Shown here: positions 12,764 to 22,700 of the stretch, one piece after another
Position numbering within the stretch: position 1 is the stretch's first letter
Layout: each line of letters starts with the position of its first letter
Assembly (NCBI GenBank): GCA_900540905.1
Contig: UQHR01000035.1
Span: 1-23,668 of the forward strand
Direction of reading: 5' to 3'
DNA length: 23,668 nt
Source: an uncultured Collinsella sp.
GTDB taxonomy: Bacteria > Actinomycetota > Coriobacteriia > Coriobacteriales > Coriobacteriaceae
Program-made: the position numbers and the translations under genes
The notes under the pieces: generated by a model
What the model was told of the DNA's origin: nothing
Databases searched by the model: none
What the model saw: only the letters and a program-made list of their open reading frames with translations

Positions 12764-12787
12764 GATTCCTCCGTCCCCGAGGGATCA
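12763..12787. repeat. CTCCGTCCCC/GGATCA short repeat, copy 3
   Basis: TGATTCCTCCGTCCCC then GAGGGATCA, overlapping the end of the terminator T-run. It is a shortened relative of the 31-bp unit at 1465-1495. Confidence 0.55.
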
Positions 12788-12823
12788 AATCTGTTGGCGT
12801 GGGGCAAATCTGTCCGCGTGGGC
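12786..12823 (+). repeat. Imperfect 19-bp tandem repeat ahead of the addB-like gene
   Basis: CAAATCTGTTGGCGTGGGG (12786-12804) is followed directly by CAAATCTGTCCGCGTGGGC (12805-12823), 16 of 19 identical. A TAGGAT -10-like hexamer (12827-12832) follows at once, so the units occupy the region where the -35 or an activator site would be. Confidence 0.6.
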
Positions 12824-12871
12824 GGGTAGGATGGATGCATTGATTATTGCGAACGGTTTGAGTGGAGGACC

Positions 12872-15800
12872 ATGCCTGTTCGAATCTATACCACCAATAC
12901 CGGTGCGGACTTGAGCGATGCCGAGGCGGCGTTGCTCGCCGACCTGGTTGCCCGCCACGGGCATGCCGTTTTGCTGGCACCCTCGTTTGCCGAGCTCGAC
13001 CTGTGCCGTCACGATGCTGCGGTTGCTGGCGCCTCGCTGGGTATCGACTACAAGACGCCCGCGTCGTGGCTTCGTTCGCTGTGGGAGCTTATGGGCGATG
13101 GCCGCAGCTTCGTCGACAACATGCAGCGCCAGATGCTGTTCTCGGACATGATCGCCCGTCGTGACGATGCCGACCTGCAGCCGCTTTCGCGCAGTCAGGG
13201 CACGGTGCGCATGCTCGCGCGCATGGCCCGCGATGTGCTGCCGGGCGTAGCGGGAACGGGTGCCGAGCGCTGCCGCGGCGACGTTTGCCAGCCCGATCCC
13301 AAGAGCGACGCCGAGGCTCGCGTGTTCGAGCTGTTGAGTGCCTATGCGAGCGGCTTGGACCGTCGAGACATGGTCGAGCCCTGCGAGGCGGCTGACCTTA
13401 TGGCCGAGGTGCTGGCCGACAACCTTCCGGCGTGCGCCCGCGCGGTATGTGTGCGCGGCATCACATCGTTTACGCACGGCCTGCTCGAGCTGCTGTCGGC
13501 CGTGGCGAACAATGGGGGAGAGGTCGTTGTGCTGCTTGCCTGCGAGCAGGCGGCGATGCGAGAGGAGCTTGCCGCGGCATTTGATGCCCGCGGCGTGCTG
13601 TTTGAGGCCGCGCCGCTGGGGGAGGGTGCCGCCGCGCCCCAGACTGCCTCCAAGTCCGCCGCCCAGCCTACCTTTGTAGAGGTTGCCGGCCCTCACGCCC
13701 GCGCCCACGCCTATGTGGATGCAATCGATGAGCTGGTAAAAACGTGTGAGGACGCCGCGGTCGACAGCGGTGTTACGGCGTCCGCGGACCCCGTGCGCGT
13801 GCTCGTGGTGTCTGCCCGGGCTCCCCAGCTGTTCGGTAAACTCACTGCCCGTTTGGCGGCGCGTCATATTGCGGCCGAGACAACCGAGTTCACGGAGTTT
13901 TCCCAATCCATCGCGGGCAGGCAGTTCACGGCGCTCGCCAATCTGATCGAGCGCATGAAGGCCGCCGACGAGGGCACCGCCTCCAAGACCGAGTGGTGGC
14001 CCGCGCCGGAGCTTACCGACTGGATTTACAGTCCGCTTTCGGGTGCCGATGCCGCCAGCGCGCGCACCTTCGACAAGAACATGCGCCTGTCGCGCGGCAA
14101 GACCACCACGGCCGTCAAGAGCCTGCTGCAGAGCGTGCAGGGTCAGGTCAGGGGCACGCGCAAGGCCGCCAGTGATGAGAACTGGTTTAAGAACGTGCCG
14201 TGCGTGGTTTCGGACGTGTTCCAAGCGCTGTGGCGCGACAAACCCGTGACGGCGCTCAAGGCGATGCTCGCCGTCGCCGAGGCGTTGCCCGATCGCGCCC
14301 TTGGAGGCCTTGACGGTCAGGCTCGTCGCCAGGCGGAGACCGCCCTGCTGCGACATGGCATCGACATCCTTATGAACGACGCCCGCGCGCTCGACGTGTC
14401 GCAGGCCGCGACCGTGCCCGTGCTCGACGACGTTCGTGCCAAGGTGGACAAGCGCAGTACCGCCTACGATTACGAGACCTATGAGGTCGATCGCACACCA
14501 CGAGCACAAGTGCGCTTCGCGTCGCTTGCCGATGCGTCGGTTCTTCGCCCTGGCAGCTACGATGCCGTGCTGTTTGCCGATGTCGACCTGGACAGCTATC
14601 CGCTTTCGCACGAAGAGGGCCCGCTTGCCACGTTGACGGCCGAGCTGCGCTGCGACGGCGTGTCTTTGGAGCCCGCCGCCCTGCTGCGCGTGCGCTTTGG
14701 CCGTGCAATGCAGGCGACGAGCGGTCCGGTCGCGCTCGCCCGCGTGACACACGATCGCCAGGCGCGCGAGTGCTACCCGGCAGCCGTATGGACCGAGCTG
14801 CGGGCACATGCCGAGGCCGCTGGCGCTGCCAAGCCCACGTGCGTGGGCGAGGGCGATATCATCGCCGACTTTGATCCCGCGGCAGGTGAAGGCCTCAAGC
14901 GCGAGCGCGTGACCTGTGAAGCCCCTCAGCATCTGAGTGCCGAGGCCGTGCCGTATTTGGTCCTGCGCCGTCGCGATGGCGAGGGTGAGGACGCGCCGCT
15001 CGTGCCGCGTCTGACGTCCGCCTCGCAGATCGAGGCCTATTCGACCTGCCCGCTATGCTGGTTCGTCTCGTACCGCGTGAAGCCCCAGTCGATCGACGCG
15101 GGCTTTGGCAACATGGAAAAGGGCAACTTTGTCCACGACGTGCTGGAGCATCTGCATGCCCGTCTGCCCCAAGAGGGCATGGAGCGCGTGACGCCCGAGA
15201 ATCTGCCGCGCGCACAGGAGCTGCTGCACGAGGTCTTTGACGAGACGTTGGCCGAGCACGCCGGCAAGCGCGGCACGGAGGGCCCGCTGGTGCCGCTCTC
15301 TGCGGTGGAGGAACGCCAGGTGGCCGAGATCTTGCCGCAGCTGGAGGGTGTGCTTGCCTACGAGTCCGAGGCACTTGCCCCCTTTGCCCCGCGCTACCTG
15401 GAGTTCGCCTTCAACGAGCTCAAGGTCGAGTATGCCGGTTGGCCGCTTGGCGGGCGCATCGACCGCGTGGACGTGGACGCCGAGAATCGTGCCGTGGTGA
15501 TCGACTACAAGCATCGCACGGGCGTTGAGGAGTTTAAGCTCGCCGACCCCACGGTGCGCGACGAGGAATCGGGCACGGCGCCCATCGACGATCCGCGCTG
15601 GTTGCCACCACATACCCAAACGCTCATCTACGCCCAGGCCATGCGCCGGGCGCAGGATTTGGACACCCGCGCGGCGCTCTATTTTTCGACCAAGGGCGGC
15701 AAGCCGGCGTTGCGCGGTGCCGCGAGCGCCGAGCTGCTCGAGGAAGAGCGCGGCGACGGTCGCATCCCGGGCCTTAAGAAAGGTTTCCCCGGCGAGGGTG

Positions 15801-15970
15801 GCAGCATGGACTTCGACGCCCTGCTCGATCGCGTTGAGGCCGGCATCGCCGAGCGCCTGCGCGAGCTCGAGGCAGGCAACGTTGCCGCCGTCGACCCGAC
15901 GTCGGCTCAGGCCGCGCATGCGCGCTGCTCGTATAACCACGAAGGAACGTTTGTAAGGAGGGACGTGTAG
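12872..15970 (+). CDS. addB: AddB-like PD-(D/E)XK nuclease subunit of the AddAB-type recombination complex
   Basis: A 1032-residue protein whose C-terminal third is a RecB-type nuclease: H755 (F-V-H-D-V-L-E-H), D864 (G-G-R-I-D-R-V-D) and D878-Y-K880 (V-I-D-Y-K-H), then the Q/Y helix (T-Q-T-L-I-Y-A-Q-A). AddB works with AddA to unwind and resect double-strand ends for RecA loading. The N-terminal ~700 residues correspond to the inactive helicase-like part. No Walker A motif is present. C726 and C729 (T-C-P-L-C-W-F) sit where AddB's first Fe-S cysteine is expected, but the C-terminal Cys triplet is reduced to C1019 with N and H nearby. The ATG at 12872 follows GTGGAGG. The addA start is 3 nt after the stop, with its ribosome site (AAGGAGG) inside this gene. 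Confidence 0.82.
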   Translation: MPVRIYTTNTGADLSDAEAALLADLVARHGHAVLLAPSFAELDLCRHDAAVAGASLGIDYKTPASWLRSLWELMGDGRSFVDNMQRQMLFSDMIARRDDADLQPLSRSQGTVRMLARMARDVLPGVAGTGAERCRGDVCQPDPKSDAEARVFELLSAYASGLDRRDMVEPCEAADLMAEVLADNLPACARAVCVRGITSFTHGLLELLSAVANNGGEVVVLLACEQAAMREELAAAFDARGVLFEAAPLGEGAAAPQTASKSAAQPTFVEVAGPHARAHAYVDAIDELVKTCEDAAVDSGVTASADPVRVLVVSARAPQLFGKLTARLAARHIAAETTEFTEFSQSIAGRQFTALANLIERMKAADEGTASKTEWWPAPELTDWIYSPLSGADAASARTFDKNMRLSRGKTTTAVKSLLQSVQGQVRGTRKAASDENWFKNVPCVVSDVFQALWRDKPVTALKAMLAVAEALPDRALGGLDGQARRQAETALLRHGIDILMNDARALDVSQAATVPVLDDVRAKVDKRSTAYDYETYEVDRTPRAQVRFASLADASVLRPGSYDAVLFADVDLDSYPLSHEEGPLATLTAELRCDGVSLEPAALLRVRFGRAMQATSGPVALARVTHDRQARECYPAAVWTELRAHAEAAGAAKPTCVGEGDIIADFDPAAGEGLKRERVTCEAPQHLSAEAVPYLVLRRRDGEGEDAPLVPRLTSASQIEAYSTCPLCWFVSYRVKPQSIDAGFGNMEKGNFVHDVLEHLHARLPQEGMERVTPENLPRAQELLHEVFDETLAEHAGKRGTEGPLVPLSAVEERQVAEILPQLEGVLAYESEALAPFAPRYLEFAFNELKVEYAGWPLGGRIDRVDVDAENRAVVIDYKHRTGVEEFKLADPTVRDEESGTAPIDDPRWLPPHTQTLIYAQAMRRAQDLDTRAALYFSTKGGKPALRGAASAELLEEERGDGRIPGLKKGFPGEGGSMDFDALLDRVEAGIAERLRELEAGNVAAVDPTSAQAAHARCSYNHEGTFVRRDV

Positions 15971-15973
15971 ACC

Positions 15974-18900
15974 ATGGATCTTTCGACTTTGATGCCGCAA
16001 CAGCTGCAGATTGTCAAAACGCTCGACCGTCCGCTGTTTGTCTCGGCGGGCGCCGGTTCGGGCAAGACCTTTACCCTCACGCGTCGCATCGTCTACGCGC
16101 TCTCGCTTGAATCCGGTCCGTTCGTTGAGCATCTGGACCAGGTGCTCGCCATTACCTTTACCAAAGATGCCGCGGCCGAGATCCGTGACCGCGTGCGCCG
16201 TGCGCTTATCGACGAGGGCATGGACGAGGAAGCACTGACCGTCGACGACGCGTGGATCTCGACCATTCACGGCATGTGCTCGCGTATCCTGCGCGCGCAT
16301 GCGCTGGAGCTGGGCATCGACCCCGAGTTCACGGTGCTCACCGATACCGACGAGCTTATGGACCAGGCTGTTGAGCATGTGTTGGCCCGCGCGACGGCGC
16401 CCGATGCCGCCCCCGAGCTCGCGGCATCGCTCAAGGCCCTCTATGCCTGGTATCCCATGGCGGGCGAGGGCGGTTCCTTTGGCGCTGGCGCGACCATCAA
16501 GGGCCTGGTGCGCGACCTGCTGGAGCTGTCGAGCCAGTTGCCGGGCGGTATGGACGACGTGTGCGTGGCGCGCGGGCAGGCCGATACCTCGGCACTCGCC
16601 GATGCCTATCGCGCGGCGCTGGGCGCAAGCAAGGCCGCGACCGAGAAGGCGCAGATGGCACTCGACGCCATCGACGCGTTCGAGGCGAGCGGCAAGACCA
16701 TGGCCGATGCAGCGCGACTCATGATGTCGTGCACCATGCCGCGCGCGAGCAAGGCATTCCCTAAGGAGCAGGTCGAGCTGCTCAAGGCCGAGGCCGCCGA
16801 TGCGTTTATCAATATCGTGCTTGCCTGCGGTGGCCCGGCGCTCGATGCGCTGGTGGGCCTGGCCCGTTCCGTGGAGGCTGAGTATCGCGCGCTGAAGGCT
16901 GCCCAGTCCGCCCTCGATAATAACGACCTGCTGCGTATGGCCTACGAGGCCCTGCGCGATTACCCTGCCATCCGTGCTGCGTACGAGGGCCGCTTTAAGA
17001 TGGTCATGATCGATGAGTTTCAGGATACCGACCAGATGCAGGTCGATCTGATACGCTACCTGACGGGTGCGGGGGAGCGCGCGCTGTGCACCGTGGGCGA
17101 TGCGCAGCAGTCCATCTATCGCTTCCGTGGCGCCGAGGTCGAGGTGTTCCGTCGTCAGGAGCGCAAGGTGGGCTCGTCTGCCGCGCCCGAGGCGACTGCC
17201 GTGGCCGATGCCCCTGCCGGCGAACTCGTCAAACTCGTGCGCAACTTCCGCAGCCATGACGAGGTGCTGCGTTACGTGGCACGCGTCTTCGACGGCGATG
17301 ACGGCGGCCTGATGCAGGGCTTTTTGGATCTTGAGGCGAGCGACGGCCGCAAGGACACGCTGGTGGCGGACGCCTCGCGCCGCCAGGCCCTCTTTGTTGC
17401 CGGCGGCAGTATGCAGGAGCGCACACAGGCCAAGGCCCGCGCGATCGCCGAGCGCTTCCGCGCGCTTGCCGATGCCGGCCAGCCCCAGGGCGGCATGGTA
17501 CTGCTGCTGGGCCGCATGACCAACGCCGATGTCTACGCCCAGGCCTTCCGCGATCAGGGGCTCGACTGCGTCATCGCAGGCGGCTCGGTCTTTGCCCAGG
17601 CAGCCGAGGTGCAGACGGTGCGCGCCCTGGTCTGCGCGCTCGCCAATCCGGCCGATACGGCGCAGGGCCTTATGCCGCTGCTCGCCTCGCCGATGTTTGC
17701 GCTCGGCGCCCAGGAGTTCCTGGCGCTGGCGACCAAGCTCGATGGCGAGACGGGGGAGACCTCGCGCCGGAATATCGACATGGGCATCATGAGCGATTCC
17801 GATGTGCCGGGCTTGCAGGGCTTGCCGCTTGTGACGCGTGCCCGCGAGGTGCTGCGCTACGCACTGCGTCGCGTGGGGCGTGATTCGTTCGCCGCCATCG
17901 CGCGCGACGCGGTCAATGCCTCCGGCTGGTTCGTGCGCCTGGCGCAGCGCGGCCCCGAGGGCAAGGCCATCGCCGCCAACGTGCTCAAGGCGCTCGACGC
18001 CGTGGCCGAGGAGGAGGCCGAGTTCGGCAACTCGCCGCGTTCCATCGCGCTGGCCTTCGACCGCTTCTTGGCGGGCAAGGAAGCCCCGGGTGCCCTCAAC
18101 GAGGAAGGCGACGGCGCGGTGCGCATCATGACGGTGCATGCTTCCAAGGGTCTGGAGTATCCGGTCGTAGCGGTTGCCGAGTGTTTTGGCGTGCGCAAGC
18201 CGTCCGGTGCGGCTCAGATGGGGCGTGTCGAGGGCGGAGCGCAGGTCGTGGCACTGCCAGCTCGTTTTGATGGCGTTAAGCTTGCCGATGGGACCTTTGT
18301 GAAGGGCGATGACGTCAAAAAGCAGTTTGAGCATGCGTTTAAGGGCAAGGGCACGTCGCTGTGGCTGCCGCCGGAGCTCATGGAGGACGTCTGTGCGACG
18401 GGTTCTCCCGCCGAGGCATTTGCCCGCCTGCGCAACGACGACCTGCAGCTTTCGCTCGAGGAGCGGGCTCGTCTGCTCTATGTCGCCATGACGCGAGCGC
18501 GTGAGCTGGTCATTCTGGCGATGGATGCTGGCGTGAGCCGTGGCAAGGTGACGGCGCCGACCTTCGATGTCGAGACCGATCTGACCTACGACGTGCTGCG
18601 CCGTATTTTGCCGACCGACGCTCTGGACATGCCACAGCTCGATAGTGACCGTTTGACGTTCGACAATTCCAAGCCGGGCGACTACGAGCTCATTTCGCTC
18701 GCGGATTTTACCTTTGGCGAGCAGGCGTTTGAGGCCAACGCTTCACTGGATGCCGAGGGCAGGCTTGTCCGTGGCGATGCGGAGCCGGAGGGCGCCGGTG
18801 CAGATGCCCGCGCCGCCGTTCCCGGTCCTGCCGACCCTGAGCCCGATGCGTTTGAGCTCGTGTATCCCCAGGCGGTGGGCGTGCGCATGGGCATCTGTCC

Positions 18901-19606
18901 GTATCCGGCGCGCGATTCGTACAGCTACTCGTCAATTGCCGCGGCGCTGCATACCGAGGCCGAGGACCGTGCCGCCGAGGCACGCGTGCCCATGGACGAG
19001 GCTGGCGATGATGCGGAGTCGGATGGTTCCGAGATGACGGATGCAGACGTGGCCGCCGTTGAGCCCGCCGGCAACCCTATGGCGTTGGGCTCGGCCTTCC
19101 ACGCTGCCTGCCAGTGGCTCATCGAGATGGGCGCCGATGCGCTGCCCGCCGCGCGTGCCGATGCACTGGCGCGCCAGTGGCGCCTGACGCCGGAGCAGCG
19201 CGAACGCTTCGACGTTGCCCTGAACCGCTGGCTCAAGTCGGCCGTTCGTGCCGACCTGCTCGCGTGGCCGTGCGTTCGCGCCGAGGTGCCGTTCTTTTCG
19301 CTGGGCTGCGAGGACGAGGACATCGCTCGCTACGGTGCATATGCCGAGGGCGCCATCGACGCTTTGGCGACGAACCCGGCCGATCCGTCACGCGCGCTGG
19401 TCATCGACTACAAGACGGGCGGCACACCGGACGAGACGCCGGAACAGTTGCAGGAGAAGCACGTCCTGCAGGCGCGCGTCTACGCTGATGTTCTACACAA
19501 GGCGGGCTTTGAGGCCGTGACCGTCAAGTTCGTCCGCGTGGAACAGGCCGATCCGACTCTCTTCGTCAATCCCGCCGAGCCCCAAGTAGTCACCTACAAT
19601 CTCTAG
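15974..19606 (+). CDS. addA: AddA helicase-nuclease (UvrD-like, RecB-family)
   Basis: A 1210-residue SF1A helicase with a C-terminal nuclease. The motifs in order are: Walker A A-G-A-G-S-G-K31-T (25-32), motif II D347-E-F-Q-D-T352, motif III G-D-A-Q-Q-S-I-Y-R-F-R-G, motif IV L-V-R-N-F-R-S, motif V M-T-V-H-A-S-K-G-L-E-Y, and motif VI L-L-Y-V-A-M-T-R-A-R-E. The nuclease has a His (S-A-F-H-A-A-C), then G-A-I-D, and D1145-Y-K1147 with a following Q helix. The length is normal for AddA. It unwinds DNA 3'-5' and cuts one strand at duplex ends, in complex with the AddB-like partner. Translation is coupled: the ATG lies 3 nt after the preceding stop. A long hairpin follows the stop by 12 nt. Confidence 0.95.
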   Translation: MDLSTLMPQQLQIVKTLDRPLFVSAGAGSGKTFTLTRRIVYALSLESGPFVEHLDQVLAITFTKDAAAEIRDRVRRALIDEGMDEEALTVDDAWISTIHGMCSRILRAHALELGIDPEFTVLTDTDELMDQAVEHVLARATAPDAAPELAASLKALYAWYPMAGEGGSFGAGATIKGLVRDLLELSSQLPGGMDDVCVARGQADTSALADAYRAALGASKAATEKAQMALDAIDAFEASGKTMADAARLMMSCTMPRASKAFPKEQVELLKAEAADAFINIVLACGGPALDALVGLARSVEAEYRALKAAQSALDNNDLLRMAYEALRDYPAIRAAYEGRFKMVMIDEFQDTDQMQVDLIRYLTGAGERALCTVGDAQQSIYRFRGAEVEVFRRQERKVGSSAAPEATAVADAPAGELVKLVRNFRSHDEVLRYVARVFDGDDGGLMQGFLDLEASDGRKDTLVADASRRQALFVAGGSMQERTQAKARAIAERFRALADAGQPQGGMVLLLGRMTNADVYAQAFRDQGLDCVIAGGSVFAQAAEVQTVRALVCALANPADTAQGLMPLLASPMFALGAQEFLALATKLDGETGETSRRNIDMGIMSDSDVPGLQGLPLVTRAREVLRYALRRVGRDSFAAIARDAVNASGWFVRLAQRGPEGKAIAANVLKALDAVAEEEAEFGNSPRSIALAFDRFLAGKEAPGALNEEGDGAVRIMTVHASKGLEYPVVAVAECFGVRKPSGAAQMGRVEGGAQVVALPARFDGVKLADGTFVKGDDVKKQFEHAFKGKGTSLWLPPELMEDVCATGSPAEAFARLRNDDLQLSLEERARLLYVAMTRARELVILAMDAGVSRGKVTAPTFDVETDLTYDVLRRILPTDALDMPQLDSDRLTFDNSKPGDYELISLADFTFGEQAFEANASLDAEGRLVRGDAEPEGAGADARAAVPGPADPEPDAFELVYPQAVGVRMGICPYPARDSYSYSSIAAALHTEAEDRAAEARVPMDEAGDDAESDGSEMTDADVAAVEPAGNPMALGSAFHAACQWLIEMGADALPAARADALARQWRLTPEQRERFDVALNRWLKSAVRADLLAWPCVRAEVPFFSLGCEDEDIARYGAYAEGAIDALATNPADPSRALVIDYKTGGTPDETPEQLQEKHVLQARVYADVLHKAGFEAVTVKFVRVEQADPTLFVNPAEPQVVTYNL

Positions 19607-19618
19607 CCCTCAGATAAC

Positions 19619-19681
19619 TTGCGGTGGAATAGTTCCTGTATTGCGGCCCAGATGGCCCAAGCGGGAACTATTTCACCGCAA
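19619..19681. repeat. Long hairpin downstream of addA (family member 2)
   Basis: TTGCGGTGGAATAGTTCC (19619-19636) pairs with GGAACTATTTCACCGCAA (19664-19681), 18 bp with one G-U. An inner GGCC/GGCC pairing (about 19645-19657) caps it. Outer arms match the hairpin at 8596-8666. Further in, the sequence differs on both arms in a matched way. No U-tract follows. It probably acts at the 3' end of the addBA transcript. Confidence 0.8.
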
Positions 19682-19737
19682 CTGCAAGAGGAGCCGTGTG
19701 GGTTTGGCTAGGTTCGGGTGGCGTCCGCGCCGTGCGG

Positions 19738-19743
19738 TAAAAT
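19738..19743 (+). promoter_or_regulatory. -10-like hexamer upstream of dnaE
   Basis: TAAAAT, 39 bp before the dnaE ATG, in a G-TAAAATCG context very like that ahead of the M42 gene (7459-7464). No convincing -35 was found, so this is a weak call. Confidence 0.35.
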
Positions 19744-19782
19744 CGTTCAGTCAGAACACGAACCCGCATCGGAGCTCATCAC

Positions 19783-22700
19783 ATGGCATTCGTCCATCTG
19801 CACAACCACACTGTTTTCTCCATGCTCGACGGCGCAACCCGTATCCAGGATATGGTCAACCGTGCCGTTGAGCTTGGCATGCCCGCCGTGGCCATTACCG
19901 ACCACGGCTACATGTACGGCGTGCCCGACTTGGCGCTGGCCTGCGACGCCGTCAACCACAACACGCCCGAGTACAAGACGTGGAGCCACGACAAGGCCTT
20001 CTTGGAAAAGGACCGCCGCGACGAGCTGGAGGAGCCCGATCCCGAGGCCAACCCGCGCGAGCATGCCCAGTATGTGAAGGACATGGCCATGTGGGACGAG
20101 AAGGGCAACATCGACGAGCTCAAGCCGCCGCTGGTCATCAAGCCAATCTTTGGCTGCGAGGTCTACTTTACGCCGGACGAGACGCTCGCCCGCGACCACA
20201 AGCCCGAGCTCTACCACATGATCCTTCTGGCCAAGGACCAGGAGGGCTACGTCAACCTGATGCAGACGGTCTCCGAGGCCGCCGTGCAGGGCTTTTACTA
20301 CAAGCCGCGCGTGACGCTCGATAACCTGCGCCGCCACGCCAAGGGCATGATCTGCACGAGTGCCTGTATCGCCGGCATCATCCCCAAATACATCGACCGC
20401 GGCGACATGGAAGGCGCCATTAAATGGGCCGAGACCTTCCGTGATACCTTCGAGCCCGGCGACTTCTATATCGAGATTCAGGAACACGGCATTACCACCG
20501 ATAACGGCCTGACCGACGAGCAGATGGACCGCACGCTCATCGACATCGCCAAGCAGGTGGGCGTCAAGGTCATCGCCACTAACGACTTCCACTACCTGCG
20601 CCGCGAGGACGCGCCCGTGCAGGACGTCATCATGTGCATCGGCATGAACGCCAAGGTCGACGACCCCAACCGCATGCGCATGACTGGCTCGGAGTTCTAC
20701 ATGAAGACCGAGGAGGAGATGCGGGCGATGTTCCCGTATTGCCCCGAGGCCTGCGACAACACGCTCGAGATCGCCGACAAGTGCTATGTGGAGTTGGACT
20801 GGGACTCCATCATCCTGCCGCGCTTCCCGTTGCTCGATCCCGGCGAGACGCACGAGAGCCAGTTCCGCCGCGAGTGCGAGAAGGGCCTGCGCCAGCACTA
20901 TGGCGACGATTGGGCCACACGCGAGATCAACGGCGTCAACATCAAAGATCGTTTTGAGTACGAATACAAAGTCATTTGCGACAAGGGCTTTGCCGCCTAC
21001 TTCCTCATCGTTGCCGAGTACGTGCAATGGGCCAAGGACAACGGCATCGGCGTTGGCCCCGGCCGTGGCTCGGCCGCTGGCGCTATCGTCGCCTACGCCA
21101 TGAACATCACCGCGTTCGACCCGCTCGAGAACGGTCTGATGTTCGAGAGGTTCCTGTCCCCGCAGCGTACCGAGATGCCCGATATCGATATGGACTTCGA
21201 CGATGAGCGGCGTCTCGAGGTCGTGGAGCACGTTCGCCAGCTCTACGGCCCCGAGAAGGTCACCCACGTCATCACCTACTCGACCATCAAGGCCAAGCAG
21301 GCCATCAACGATGCCGCGCGCGTCCTGGACTACCCGGTCTACATGGGCCAGCGTCTGTCCAAGATGGTCTCGAGCGACCCCAAGGTCAAGCTCAAGCAGG
21401 TGCTCGACAAACAACCCGGCAAAGAGGATCTGTTTAACCCCGATTTTGCCGAGGCCTATAAAAAGGACGACGACGCCCGCCGCATCATCGACACGGCGCT
21501 CTCGATCGAGGGCCTTACCCGTGGCGAGGGCGTGCACGCGTGCGCCGTTCTGATTTGCCGCGACCCCGTCAACGAGCATGTGCCCACCAAGCTCGACACC
21601 AAGGGCGGCGTCGAGATTACCCAGTACGAGGGCCATACCGTTGCCGACATGGGCCTGCTCAAGATGGACTTCCTTGGCCTGCGCACGCTGACGGTTATCT
21701 CCAAGGCCAAGGCAAACATCAAAAAGAACTTCGGCATCGACATCAAAGAGGAAGAGATTCCCTTTGACGATCCCGAGATCTTTAAGCTCATGGGCTCCGG
21801 CCACACCGCCGGCGTCTTCCAGGTCGAGTCCGCCGGCATGACGGCCACGATCAAGAACATGAAACCCACCGAATACAAGCACGTCGTGGCATTGATCGCT
21901 CTGTACCGCCCGGGCCCGCTGGGCGCCGGCATGGTTTCGTCCTACATCAACCGTATGAACGGCAAGGAGCCGGCCGTCTCCTACGACGACCGTCTGGACG
22001 ACATCCTGGGCGAAACCTACGGCACCATGGTCTACCAGGAGCAGGTTATGCTCATCTCCGTCGAGATGTGCGGCTTCTCCAAGGGCGAATCGGACTCGCG
22101 TATCCGTAAACCCGTGGCTAAGAAGAAGATCAAGCTGCTCACGTCGACGGTGCTCCACTGGGAGGATGGCTCGGACGAGACCACCTACGACCACTGGATG
22201 AACGGCGCTATCAAGAACAACTACACGCGCGAGGTCGCCCAGAAGATTTGGGACGATGTTCTCGAGTTCGCATCTTACGCTTTTAACAAGTCGCACTCCG
22301 CCGGCTACGCCATTCTGGTTATGCAGACGGCGTGGCTCAAGGCGCACTATCCGCACGAGTACATGGCGGCCGTTCTGACGTCCTACACGGGCAAGACCGA
22401 CAAGATCGTGCACTACGTCTCGGCATGCCGTCACGACGGCATCCCCGTGCTTTCGCCAGATGTCAACGAGTCCGGTACCGAGTTCACGGCTACCAAGGAA
22501 GGCGTGCGCTTTGGTTTGGCTGGCATCCGCGGCGTGGGCACCGGCGTGGCGCAGGCGATTATCGCCGAGCGCGAGGCGGGCGGTCCGTTTAAGACGCTGC
22601 ACGACTTTGTCGAGCGCGTGGACTCCAGCCAGGCAAACCGTCGCGTGATCGAATCGCTCATCAAGGCAGGCGCTTTCGACTCCACGGGGTATCCGCGTCG

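Noticed and set aside
15053..18334. Very long open frame on the minus strand across addB/addA
   Set aside because: It is a shadow of GC-rich, codon-biased genes on the + strand. Its translation is His/Arg/Ala/Gln-rich without domains and crosses two well-recognised genes.
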